The position numbers were made by a program, and so were the translations under genes. Of a DNA stretch of 64,000 bases, positions 6,378 to 16,639 are shown in pieces. The DNA comes from Pantoea sp. GTDB lineage: Bacteria > Pseudomonadota > Gammaproteobacteria > Enterobacterales > Enterobacteriaceae. Each line of letters opens with the position of its first letter. Position 1 is the stretch's first letter. The notes beneath the pieces are model-generated. The model was not told the DNA's origin. It saw only the letters and a list, made by a program, of their open reading frames with translations, and searched no databases. The DNA lies in NCBI RefSeq assembly GCF_028283705.1, contig NZ_JAPWKD010000011.1:248001-312000 (forward strand), read 5' to 3'.

Positions 6378-9300
6378 ATGCAACCTGAAATCAATCTTTT
6401 CCCTTCATGCAGCAAGGGGACGGTACTCACGTCTATTGTTACCGGTTATAACCAGGCGATAGGTACACTAAGAAGCATAACCAATACGCCCACTCTCCCC
6501 CTTTCCCGAATAATTTATCAATATTTTCCCGCTACTGAACCTGTATTAGACAAAACACCTGAAGACTTCGCGAATGATTCCTATCCTTATAAAACCTATA
6601 TCGATTTGGTTATAGCGGTAAAAATCATGAGGTCAGAAAAAGTTAAGCGACTTCTGGTCAGATTATATCGACCAGAGAAACAGAAGAACCCATCGCTAAA
6701 ACAGGCTGCTCAGGATTTTATCGAACTAACAGGGATAGCCTGCGGCATTCCGGAAATCAATCATCCTGTTTTCAAAAAACTCAAACAGGCTCTGAAGAAA
6801 GGTGGTGCGCTGCGTAAGCCATCCGCAAATACATTCTCCCCTTCCATCCCACGAGATACGGTACTGCTAAATTTTTTCTCTTCATTTATCGCTCCGCAAT
6901 TTATTACACTGCCGATAATTAATGAAGGGGTTAAAGCATTAGCCATATCAGGTATATCCCTGTTTTCCCCCACTCTGGCAAGTGCGATTAAATATATAGA
7001 TACGTTTAATCCAGTTAAATTTCTCTTGCCCGATGGAAACACCCATGAATATTCACGTCGTTTGCGGCGTGAAGCAATAATGGCGAATCATCTACGGCAG
7101 CAAGGCAGAAAAAATAGCAGCAAGCTGTCAGCGGCTGATCAGCGTTCACCAGGCAATGCTGTCACTCCTGATGCACCGTTACTCGGAGTGACCACCGCTG
7201 TCGCACTGGCAGCTCGAGGCCCAGGAAATGCCGCAGGTATCACTGCTGTCGCCGCGGCGCTGGTAACAGGTTCTTATCTGGCGTATCGGGTTTTCCCTTA
7301 TCTGGTCAGTGAAAACAAAATAATCACTGAAGAGGATGTCCCTGTTAAAAATGAAATCATAGAAGCACAGCACGATGTGTTTTATGGTCCATTACCACTC
7401 AGCCTGAACCTGACTAATAAGACAATACTAGAAAATAGTACTTGTATCAATACCATCAGCATCGTCAGGGGATTATTAAACTCGGCTCAGACCGGCATCA
7501 GACTGGTGGATGAATTCAGCCAATACATTCTTGATGAGCATTGTGATCTGAATATTAAACATACGGAGAGTTTACTCAGGCAGATGGGTATTACTTACCT
7601 TTCTCCTTACGATCGTGATGAGATAAATGCCATATTAATAGACATTTTTTCCGTACTGCTGACACCTGTAGGCAGGAATAATATTCTTAATCTGAATGCC
7701 CTGGTCTTTTCCGTGGGTAAAATGGTGATTAAACTTTGGCGAGAAAATGCCAGTGGATTAGAAGACAACACCATTAGCTATGCGCTTAATAAACTTCGCC
7801 TGCATATATCACGCGTCCTTGTCAATACTTTGGGACTTATTGATGAGAGTAAAACTCGCCGATTCGCAAATTATATCATTACTCTTTCCGCACCAGACTT
7901 TATACAATTTGAAAATAATGGTCTTGGTCAGGAAAAAATTATCTCAAAAAAACTTAATAACTACTGGGTATGTATGGGGGAAGAATACCCAGGCAACAAG
8001 GCTTTGCGTTTTGAAGATTTTTCCCGGGCGTTGCGCAAAGGGGAGCGATTAGTTCATTTTCTAATCAGAGGAAGATTTTATAAGGATATTTTCTCACAAG
8101 ATCCTGATGGTGAAAGGTTCGAAAATTATACCCGAAGCGTTAACAAAGAAACGATGGAGTATCACGAATTAGATGTCGCACTCGAACGACAACTGTTCCT
8201 GACATTAAATGACATCATTATTTATCGATTCAGCCATCTGGGCGTTGACGTTACTCAACCAGTGGATTTTGATCGGGCCACCTTCAAAATACATCGTCAT
8301 CCTGCCAGACATCTGGATTATCCTTACCTGCAAAACTGCAAAAATTTACTTTGTGCAGTCCGTAGCTTCCCTGATGGCATAAAAGTGGTTTATGACAGCA
8401 TGCCAAACTCTATTCCTGGACCATTGCGGAATCATAAGTATGACGGCACCACGGTTTTTACACTAAAACCTTACCCAAAGCGTCTTGAATTACAAGGAGA
8501 GTATCAGGATATCTCAACAGAAATAGAGGAAGAACATATCGAACTTTATCGACAGGTTATTACACGCTCATTTTCTCTTATAACTGAGAATGATAAAATA
8601 TTCATAAACGATCCCAATGTCAGGCTTTCGGTCATCAACCTTGATAATCACCGCTTACAACGCATCCGCTTTATGCTGACGCATAAAGCCTTCAAACTCA
8701 TCCCGGAAATAGCACAGAGGATGTCCTATAATGTGCGCCCACATTGTCAGACGGGTGTCCTTTTTTACGCAAAACATAGTCATAGCCAGGAAACCCGCAT
8801 TTTCCAGTTAAATATAGAAGCCAGCCGGATTCAACTGCAACTGCCTATCACACGCTTAGCCGTTAATAATACTCATGACATCACCAGCTTAGGAGATAAA
8901 TTCCTTAACCAACACTATGTCTTTATGGATGGACTTCTTTTCTGGGACCCTTGTGATGACATCATTGCACCCACTGCATCATGGCTCGACCCACCAGAAA
9001 AAGTGTGGGATTTCATTTCACAATACTATAAATATTATCGTGCTAAATGGTGCACATACAGCAGACCTGATCATTATATCGTCGCATTTTTTACTGAGAA
9101 GGAGCTTGGAACGTCCGATGTTGCTATACCATTGATCATTGATCTGGCCGTCGAAAACCGCAAAAATCTACTTGAGTTGCAAAAAGAAAAAATCAACACT
9201 GCAACAGAAACTGAAAGCGAAAGAGATGAAAAGAGAGGATTGTTGGGGATTATTTCTGAATATTTGCCACTGAAAGAATGTTATGAACTCGGTAAAGATG

Positions 9301-12300
9301 TTTTTTATAATAGAGAAGATACCATTTATACTTCTGCGTCGATTGATTGGTTACGGGTCGGCATCTGTGCGCTTGATGCCCCCTTTCCTCCAGGGGTGAC
9401 TAAATCTCTTAAAGCACTCGGCAATGGTGTCAGGACACTTTATATACAGAGAATGCAAAAAAAACACAAGTTACGCATTCTGAATGAAAAAATAACCCTT
9501 GCTCTGACAATGCCTCATACCAGCCAACAAGATCCTCTCGCAATTTTCGAACCAGCCAGAAAATCTCTGGAGAATGAAATAAACGACTTAACGCTATCAC
9601 TCAAACAAACACAAGAAAAGGTTGCCAACACATTACTCCAGCTGGCTTCTATTCCAAGTAAAACGATGATCCCCGAGTCTAATCTATCCCCTGACCGGTC
9701 GGCACCTCTGGCCATACTTCCGGGTATTTTTGGCAGGTTAAAAAAACATGCACGGGCGCTGTACTCCGACATGGGTGAATTGCCTTTTCAACGCTGGAAC
9801 GCACCTGAATGGGAAAATAAATATAATATTGAAAATTTTGCAGTACCTATGCCTGCCCGAGTGAATATTACCTGCTTTTCCGATGGTTCCCAGTCTAAAA
9901 ATATCACCCTGAATGTTTTTGACATTCATCGTAAAAGCCCACCGTTATATGTGGAGATGTTCTTCTCAGCTTTGAGAAATCCGAATGCGCAGGAAATTAT
10001 TGAAACAGCAATGGATGGTGGATGGCGGATATCAAATGACTATGACCAGATGGCGATGTTTTGCTTCCGATCCTTTACCTTCCCGGTACGGTTATTTGTT
10101 AACAGGATTTTAGAACTCAACAGCTATTACAACCTCAATCAACACAGAACGGATATTGATGCAGATTTTTTCTATGACCATTTTCAAAAAAACATTAGCG
10201 ATAATAAAACATTATCCATTCCAGATGTTGTCCTGACCGCAGAGCAGAATCTTCTTATTGAGCTAGCCATGAATGTGATTAATAAGACATTCAAAAGTAA
10301 TATTCAGGCTTTTGAAGCCAATTATCTGTTTATGCTTGATGATAGCCTGATGAGAAAAGGCACTGACTCGCTATTACGCCTTATCGGTGAAGGAGAGGAT
10401 GCGCGGGCGGAAAAAACCCTGACACAGCAGGACATACATTACGAAATGGGGAGATTCACATTATATCTGACACGTTCTTCCGCTCAGGAGAAATTTCATC
10501 TGGCGGTTATAAATTTCCTGATTGATTTCATCCGTCAGGCAATAGAACAAAACCCGGCGGCTATCAATTTATTTAGTGCCAGTATTGAAATTTTCAATAG
10601 TCGATGTAATGAATATCGTCTTATTCACCCAACAGCTGAAGTCCCTTCACTGGCTGAGTTTATCCGGACCCGATTTCGGATAATGAAAAGGATAGAAGTC
10701 ATTTATGAAATATTTGCCCGTGTTGAATACAGCGCCAAAGTGCTGGCTGATTACCCTGTAGAAGAGTGGTCTGGCGCTAAAGTCCAGGCTGACTGGCTGG
10801 CCGCTTTGCAGGAATACATGTCACCGGATATGTGCTTTCAGGATATGAGGCCATTTCTTGCCGACGTCACCAAAAGGCTGTTGGCCGACTGGCAAAAAGC
10901 ATTACGTAATGCCACGCTGGCACGTGAAACTCAAATCATTGATGCTGATGAGGTGAGTTCAGAATTTATTGTGCTGGTCAGAAATGCTTTCAGAGAATCC
11001 TGTCTGATTCATCACCATTTGTTATTTTGCCAGTATTATCTGGTCGATGAGGGTTGCTGGTTTACATTCCTGACGAATGATTTTATCTCGGAAACCCATT
11101 TACGTTCCCGCCGTCAGGTGTACAGTGAGCATCCTTTTGAACCTTTACCCGTCGTCCATGACGAGGAACTGATTGATTCATTTAATGCTCAGACAAAACC
11201 CTTATTATCAGCATTGAATCAAAACGGTACGGAGATTTATCAGACAACGCTAAATAATGTCGTACAAAATTTTATCTTTTTTTCACTGCTGCCCTTCCAT
11301 GACAGATTATATGGCCATCTGCTGACCATCCCGGCAGAGGAACAGATCACGCCAAATGACATCGCATCCATGATCGAAAAACTTATTGATGAGGACGGTG
11401 AATTACAATCTGCCGAAATTTTGGTGTTACAGCGTTATCTACCCGCTGGGACGTTAATTGACAACGATCGCCTTCTCAAACTATGTAGTGATACTTTACA
11501 ACTGGCCGATCCGGCCATCCCGGATCTCTATCTTTATGTCTTTAATCAACTGCAAAAGGTGATGAATTTACCCTGGATAACCCTGGAACAAATTGCGGAT
11601 GAAAGGTTTCTCAACCAACAATCTATTAATTTTATTCAGGATTATCAAAACATTCGGCCAGATAAACAGGGGCGAATCATCCAGGCAACCACGCGTTTTA
11701 TCAAAGCAAGCGTGCGCCATCATCTGGCATTTGCCAGCGTGTTAAGCAACATCGACACCGGTCTGCAAAAACTGGTGATTAACGATGCGCCCGCGCAACA
11801 GCTTTGTATTGGCGCAATCATCGCTCACCAGTTGAAGGCAGATACCCTTTCTCACGAACATTTACTGAAACTCTACAGCGCCGCTATGCATGATGCGGGT
11901 TTCGTTCCAGTGATCCGCTTCCCCCAACTGGCACTGCTTAGCATGTATGGCAACCATTATGCTGGAGATGCGTTGCATTCACTGGCTCGTTGCCTGTCCC
12001 ATGCTGCTGAGGGGCAAACCCTGGTGCTTGCCTGTGTCACTGGCAGCCAGAAATTAGCACGCGAAATGGCCGAATTCAGTTTCGATTCTGCCACTGCGAA
12101 CGCCCATCAACGTTTGCTTACTCTCGCTCTCACCACTCTCCGTGACCTGCATAAGCTGATCGCCCACACCCTGCCTGCACAGTTCGATAAGGAATTGCGC
12201 CAGGCGCGCGACCGGGGAGAGCTGCGGTTTAGCTGGTATTTGACACCGGGACAGGATGTCACCGTGGCGGGGATCGGCTTTACTACCATTAACCAAAACG

Positions 12301-15038
12301 ATGGATTGTTATTACCCCTCGGTCTGCCGCTGCCTGCCATTGGGCCGATGCGGCAGACACCAGTTTCACGCAATGCTGAAGGCTTAACCCGCGTCTGCTT
12401 TGGCGATAAGCGTAAAGCGAGCATGTCATTCACCTTTTACGAACTGACAGCAGAATCCCGAACCTATCCCGCGAACGAAACCATAAGCACCACGCTGGCA
12501 AGTCTGGTGGAGTCGTCGCTGCGTCGCCAGTTTCAGCAACTTGCCCAGGCTAAAAATGCCACCGAATTTGCCGCACAGCATAATCAAACCGGAGAATGGC
12601 TGGCACGGCATATTCCCTTTTACGCGGCTAAACGCAGCATTGCCGAAGAAGTGCAGTCTGAACGCATCATTCAACTGGCCGCCCATCCCGACATCATAAA
12701 ATGGAAAAATCGTAACCTGCATAAAGCAGCTAACCAATCATCGGTTGACTTCGTCGGGCAGGCTATTTCCGGGGTGATGGGTAAATTTACTGACTGGCCG
12801 ATGATCGCGAAGGCATTAAGAACGCGCTGGACAACAGATGAAACGTATTCTCCTGACGCCCTACCCGCAACAGGATTTATGGGCATTTGGTGGGACCCGA
12901 TAAGTTATGTTTGCTACCTCGGTTTTAGCGTTGAAAATGAACGCTCCCTGTATGCCAGCCTGGCAGGTAACCGTGGGGGGTTATACTTGCTGACAAATAA
13001 TTATACCCATAGCCGAATCTGGCAATCGCTGAGCCTGCGTACAGAACTTCAGCAGGAATATCAGGCTTTACGTAACGGAACGCTTACGGCGCAAATTTTC
13101 TTCGAGCACCATGTGCGTGCAGCATGGCAGCAACAACATGCTACGTCCTGCGAACACTGGCAGCTTATGCCCAGACAAACTGCATCAGCGCTGATCCGGC
13201 ATGGTGTGTTATATCCCGTTTCCTATCTGCAACCTGAAACCCGGCAAAACGATACTACGTTGAAACTTAGCCCCTACACTTTGCAATTTCATACCGGAGA
13301 TTTAATTTTTATTTTCAGTGATAACAGTTACCGTGACGTCAATTATCGTTTTCTTGATTCGCAAGGCAAACTTCAGGTATTTCCCATCGGGCAACTCAAC
13401 TGGCCACGCCAGATACGGAGCGCTCATGGGGCATCCTCTGAAGCGTTATTTGGCTCCACGATGGAAAGTTTTCTTGCACAGGAACAGAGACAAAAGTTAC
13501 CCGATTTTCTGCCATTACTAACCCGTCAGGAACAACAGCAGATAAAAGCGACGCTGGTAAATGGGCTGGATGCACAGCGGGAATACATTCATTCGATCAG
13601 TCATGCCACCTCAGGTATCCCGTTTCGCTTTGAATTCAGTTTAGACGGGCTGATTGAGCTGGATCAGGCTCTGAAACGAATTGGAAGCAGCCTGAACACG
13701 GAGATTCACAGACATGGAATGAATGAACGTCCCTATGCAGCACTGGACCATGAAACCTGCAATATCTTTTCCTGGCGCAACGCAGATCTTTATGATGTTG
13801 TTAAATGCAACCAGACCCTGGAAGCACTGCACAAAAAAAATGAAACCCTCACCAGACTGGTATTTATCCTGCAAAATCATATTGTGCTACAAGGACAGCC
13901 GGAAATCAGCACTTATGGCTGGGTAGAACAAGGCAGTAAAATACTTTCCCACGCCATTACCGCCATCGAATGGTTCAAATCGCGCAGAACACGGCCTGTT
14001 GATACTGACGAAGAACAAACACGATTGCACCAGAATTGTCTAACGCTCAATAACTTCTTTAGTTATTACGACGAGCAACCTTTCGTGACACCGGAAATAT
14101 TCATGGACGAGTGGCAATATCGCCTCGATCAATCCTGGCTGCCCCGCGATTATCAGGCGTGGATGCGGACTTTTGCGCAACTCCGCATGCTGGCAGCGGC
14201 CATACCTGATGCACGTCGTGCGAGTGATAATTTTCTGCGATTGAATGAAAATAACTGGCAAGGGCAGAAGCTGCATACGTACGCTGGCCAATTGCAGCAA
14301 CGCATCAACGGTACGCGCAACTACTGGCAGCAAGTTCATATGCCTGAAAGTCTGCTGTTAATCAGACCAGAAACCTCCCCTCTGGATATCAGTTTGTCTT
14401 CAACCAAACATGGGCTGCCGGTACGTCTTATCGTATCTGCCAGGGTGGGCGATGTGACTACCGCAGGCAAGGCACAACCACTACGGCTCAACCCTGAACA
14501 TCACACGGATTTATTACTGGCAAACTCCGCTCCTGCCACCACAACGAATTCAACGGTTCGCCTCGCAGGTCTTCATAGTGAACCGCAGCTTGTGCATGAA
14601 TTCGCGGCCTGGGCGAAACATCGACTGGCCGGACCGATATTTATGTGTGAACTTTCCGGGGCAGGTTTTCTGTTTCGTTTGCAAAACAGAATTCATCAGG
14701 TGATAGCAACCGAGTCTCAGGGCTGGAATACAGCTGAACAAAAATTTTATGCTGCGACTGAAACCACGCATTTTCTGAAAATGATCGATTTTGGTGGTGC
14801 TGAACGTTTCCGTTATCTCGACTTTTTTAAAAATCTCTTTGCCAGCGAAATATTGGTGATGCGCCTGATCATGCCTGACCCTGAGATGGTCTTTGGGTTA
14901 ATGTGCGACTATGTCAATGGGCAGCATCCGGAACGGGCTAACGAGGATTTTTCAATGGCATGGTTTATGTTCAAAGAAACGTTTGATATTACAGCCGCAG
15001 GTGAAGATCAGCGGCCTCCTTATTTAATTGGGATATAG
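6378..15038 (+). CDS. Giant protein of unknown function (2886 aa), paralogue A
   Basis: I do not recognise this family. It is one uninterrupted frame; ATG 6378 is preferred over TTG 6372 because AAGGA sits nine bases before it. No Sec or Tat signal is visible. Two long hydrophobic stretches lie near the N-terminus (about residues 161-207, containing RDTVLLNFFSSF, and about 267-310, alanine-rich), so membrane insertion is possible. A highly charged Glu/Lys segment follows around 915-950. Blocks conserved with the paralogue at 18905 occur along the full length: DxYPYK near 70, RLVDEF near 385, MAMFCFRSF near 1225, GIWWDP near 2166, ELSGAGFLFRLQ near 2758 and EDFSMAWF close to the C-terminus. 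The first two thirds are A+T-rich and the last third is not. Size, N-terminal hydrophobic region and lack of enzymatic motifs recall large toxin or effector proteins, but that is only a guess. Confidence 0.85.
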   Translation: MQPEINLFPSCSKGTVLTSIVTGYNQAIGTLRSITNTPTLPLSRIIYQYFPATEPVLDKTPEDFANDSYPYKTYIDLVIAVKIMRSEKVKRLLVRLYRPEKQKNPSLKQAAQDFIELTGIACGIPEINHPVFKKLKQALKKGGALRKPSANTFSPSIPRDTVLLNFFSSFIAPQFITLPIINEGVKALAISGISLFSPTLASAIKYIDTFNPVKFLLPDGNTHEYSRRLRREAIMANHLRQQGRKNSSKLSAADQRSPGNAVTPDAPLLGVTTAVALAARGPGNAAGITAVAAALVTGSYLAYRVFPYLVSENKIITEEDVPVKNEIIEAQHDVFYGPLPLSLNLTNKTILENSTCINTISIVRGLLNSAQTGIRLVDEFSQYILDEHCDLNIKHTESLLRQMGITYLSPYDRDEINAILIDIFSVLLTPVGRNNILNLNALVFSVGKMVIKLWRENASGLEDNTISYALNKLRLHISRVLVNTLGLIDESKTRRFANYIITLSAPDFIQFENNGLGQEKIISKKLNNYWVCMGEEYPGNKALRFEDFSRALRKGERLVHFLIRGRFYKDIFSQDPDGERFENYTRSVNKETMEYHELDVALERQLFLTLNDIIIYRFSHLGVDVTQPVDFDRATFKIHRHPARHLDYPYLQNCKNLLCAVRSFPDGIKVVYDSMPNSIPGPLRNHKYDGTTVFTLKPYPKRLELQGEYQDISTEIEEEHIELYRQVITRSFSLITENDKIFINDPNVRLSVINLDNHRLQRIRFMLTHKAFKLIPEIAQRMSYNVRPHCQTGVLFYAKHSHSQETRIFQLNIEASRIQLQLPITRLAVNNTHDITSLGDKFLNQHYVFMDGLLFWDPCDDIIAPTASWLDPPEKVWDFISQYYKYYRAKWCTYSRPDHYIVAFFTEKELGTSDVAIPLIIDLAVENRKNLLELQKEKINTATETESERDEKRGLLGIISEYLPLKECYELGKDVFYNREDTIYTSASIDWLRVGICALDAPFPPGVTKSLKALGNGVRTLYIQRMQKKHKLRILNEKITLALTMPHTSQQDPLAIFEPARKSLENEINDLTLSLKQTQEKVANTLLQLASIPSKTMIPESNLSPDRSAPLAILPGIFGRLKKHARALYSDMGELPFQRWNAPEWENKYNIENFAVPMPARVNITCFSDGSQSKNITLNVFDIHRKSPPLYVEMFFSALRNPNAQEIIETAMDGGWRISNDYDQMAMFCFRSFTFPVRLFVNRILELNSYYNLNQHRTDIDADFFYDHFQKNISDNKTLSIPDVVLTAEQNLLIELAMNVINKTFKSNIQAFEANYLFMLDDSLMRKGTDSLLRLIGEGEDARAEKTLTQQDIHYEMGRFTLYLTRSSAQEKFHLAVINFLIDFIRQAIEQNPAAINLFSASIEIFNSRCNEYRLIHPTAEVPSLAEFIRTRFRIMKRIEVIYEIFARVEYSAKVLADYPVEEWSGAKVQADWLAALQEYMSPDMCFQDMRPFLADVTKRLLADWQKALRNATLARETQIIDADEVSSEFIVLVRNAFRESCLIHHHLLFCQYYLVDEGCWFTFLTNDFISETHLRSRRQVYSEHPFEPLPVVHDEELIDSFNAQTKPLLSALNQNGTEIYQTTLNNVVQNFIFFSLLPFHDRLYGHLLTIPAEEQITPNDIASMIEKLIDEDGELQSAEILVLQRYLPAGTLIDNDRLLKLCSDTLQLADPAIPDLYLYVFNQLQKVMNLPWITLEQIADERFLNQQSINFIQDYQNIRPDKQGRIIQATTRFIKASVRHHLAFASVLSNIDTGLQKLVINDAPAQQLCIGAIIAHQLKADTLSHEHLLKLYSAAMHDAGFVPVIRFPQLALLSMYGNHYAGDALHSLARCLSHAAEGQTLVLACVTGSQKLAREMAEFSFDSATANAHQRLLTLALTTLRDLHKLIAHTLPAQFDKELRQARDRGELRFSWYLTPGQDVTVAGIGFTTINQNDGLLLPLGLPLPAIGPMRQTPVSRNAEGLTRVCFGDKRKASMSFTFYELTAESRTYPANETISTTLASLVESSLRRQFQQLAQAKNATEFAAQHNQTGEWLARHIPFYAAKRSIAEEVQSERIIQLAAHPDIIKWKNRNLHKAANQSSVDFVGQAISGVMGKFTDWPMIAKALRTRWTTDETYSPDALPATGFMGIWWDPISYVCYLGFSVENERSLYASLAGNRGGLYLLTNNYTHSRIWQSLSLRTELQQEYQALRNGTLTAQIFFEHHVRAAWQQQHATSCEHWQLMPRQTASALIRHGVLYPVSYLQPETRQNDTTLKLSPYTLQFHTGDLIFIFSDNSYRDVNYRFLDSQGKLQVFPIGQLNWPRQIRSAHGASSEALFGSTMESFLAQEQRQKLPDFLPLLTRQEQQQIKATLVNGLDAQREYIHSISHATSGIPFRFEFSLDGLIELDQALKRIGSSLNTEIHRHGMNERPYAALDHETCNIFSWRNADLYDVVKCNQTLEALHKKNETLTRLVFILQNHIVLQGQPEISTYGWVEQGSKILSHAITAIEWFKSRRTRPVDTDEEQTRLHQNCLTLNNFFSYYDEQPFVTPEIFMDEWQYRLDQSWLPRDYQAWMRTFAQLRMLAAAIPDARRASDNFLRLNENNWQGQKLHTYAGQLQQRINGTRNYWQQVHMPESLLLIRPETSPLDISLSSTKHGLPVRLIVSARVGDVTTAGKAQPLRLNPEHHTDLLLANSAPATTTNSTVRLAGLHSEPQLVHEFAAWAKHRLAGPIFMCELSGAGFLFRLQNRIHQVIATESQGWNTAEQKFYAATETTHFLKMIDFGGAERFRYLDFFKNLFASEILVMRLIMPDPEMVFGLMCDYVNGQHPERANEDFSMAWFMFKETFDITAAGEDQRPPYLIGI

Positions 15039-15259
15039 CCGACGAAACATAACTCCCGGTTATTCATGCGTATAGCACGATCCTTGCCATGTTAATTATT
15101 TGTTGCCATTGTTGTTACCCGTATCACATAAAGTAAAAAACATAAAACCTGAAAGAAATCCCGCAATTGTTTCATCACGACACGCTTTCTATAACTAACT
15201 GTCGGAGCCAGGGAGGGTGTCACTGACCCTTAGCGATTCAAAGACAGGCGGGAATCTTT

Positions 15260-16639
15260 ATGCAAGCAAGGTTAACGATTAAAGAAAAAATCAGTTACGG
15301 ACTCGGCGATATGGCCAGTCATATCGCCATCGATAACGTCATTATTTTCCTCACCTTTTATTACACCGATGTCGTGGGTTTGCCGGCGGTATTCGTCGGC
15401 ACTCTATTTCTGCTGGCACGCGTTGCCGACGCAGTGATTGATCCGGCAATGGGTATGGTGGCAGACCGCACCCGTTCACGCTGGGGTAAATTCCGCCCCT
15501 GGCTGCTGATGCTCGCCGTGCCATTTGGTGTCAGTTGCATGCTGATCTATGCCGTACCAGAAAGCTTGTCACTCAGCGGCAAAATGGTTTACGCCGCCGT
15601 TACCTATAGCCTGATGATGCTGATGTATACCGCAATCAATATCCCCTATTGTTCTATGGGGGCGATTATCACCGCTGATGATAATCAACGCATTTCATTG
15701 CAATCCTGGCGCTTTTTTCTCGCGACGCTGGGCGGTGCAATGTCAACCTTCCTGATGATTCCGCTGGCAACCTGGCTGGGTGGCGGCAACAAACTGGAAG
15801 GCTATTTCGCTGCGATGTCCATTATGGCGACCCTGGCGACCCTGATGTTTTTCATCTGCTTTCTCAATACACGTGAACGTGTCAATGCTCCAGCCAGCCA
15901 CAGCCATTTCCTTACTGACCTGCGCGACTTACTGCGTAACGATCAATGGCGTGTCGTCGCGCTGCTGGTGTTCTGCAACATCTCCTTCGGCGTGGTGCGG
16001 CTGGGTGCCATGATGTATTACGTCACTTATTTCCTCGGTAACGCCAGCCTGTTTATGTGGCTGCTGGCCGCGCATATCGTGGGGAAAAGCGTCGGCAGTG
16101 TGCTGGCAAAACTGCTGACGCGCCGCTTGAGTAAAATCACCGCCTTTACCCTCAGCGCTATCGTGTGCGGTGTGCTGAGTATCAGCATCGTATTTCTTCC
16201 TGCCACCCTGGTGTTGCTGGTCGGTATGACCTTTATCGTCTCAGGTTTCTATCAGGTCACCACCACCCTGATGTGGGTGATGATGTCTGACGTGGTGGAT
16301 TATGGTGAATATCGCCAGGGGAAACGCATGGATGGCACCGTGTTCTCCACCCTGCTGGCAGTGCTGAAAATGGGGATGGCCATCAGTGGTGCCATTGTCG
16401 GCTGGAGCCTCGGATTGAGCGGGTATGTCGCGCAGGCTGCGCATCAGCAATCCTCCGCCATGATCGCGATTGTCGCGTTATTTTCTGTGATACCTGGCCT
16501 GCTGGCCCTGCTCAGCGCGCTGGCGATGCGAGGTTACAAACTCAATGACGCGCTGATGCGCACCATCAATCAGAACAAAATGACGGCGCAACCTGCCGCA
16601 ACCGGACCGACTGTCTTACAACCACAGGAGTTGTCATGA
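15260..16639 (+). CDS. GPH-family sugar:cation symporter (glycoside-pentoside-hexuronide)
   Basis: 459 aa with about twelve membrane helices. It imports a glycoside with Na+ or H+. GPH-family signs: the opening KEKISYGLGDMASHIAIDN, a first helix ending in FYYTDVVG, the loop DRTRSRWGKFRPWLL between helices 2 and 3, and MMSDVVDYGEYRQGKR in the second half. It resembles YicJ/XynB-type xyloside permeases. The stop overlaps the start of the GH31 enzyme (ATGA), so the pair is one operon: import followed by cytoplasmic hydrolysis. Start ATG 15260 has GGCGGGAA upstream. Its base composition is that of ordinary host genes, unlike the giant genes on both sides. The substrate (an alpha-xyloside or related oligosaccharide) is inferred from the partner. 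Confidence 0.88.
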   Translation: MQARLTIKEKISYGLGDMASHIAIDNVIIFLTFYYTDVVGLPAVFVGTLFLLARVADAVIDPAMGMVADRTRSRWGKFRPWLLMLAVPFGVSCMLIYAVPESLSLSGKMVYAAVTYSLMMLMYTAINIPYCSMGAIITADDNQRISLQSWRFFLATLGGAMSTFLMIPLATWLGGGNKLEGYFAAMSIMATLATLMFFICFLNTRERVNAPASHSHFLTDLRDLLRNDQWRVVALLVFCNISFGVVRLGAMMYYVTYFLGNASLFMWLLAAHIVGKSVGSVLAKLLTRRLSKITAFTLSAIVCGVLSISIVFLPATLVLLVGMTFIVSGFYQVTTTLMWVMMSDVVDYGEYRQGKRMDGTVFSTLLAVLKMGMAISGAIVGWSLGLSGYVAQAAHQQSSAMIAIVALFSVIPGLLALLSALAMRGYKLNDALMRTINQNKMTAQPAATGPTVLQPQELS

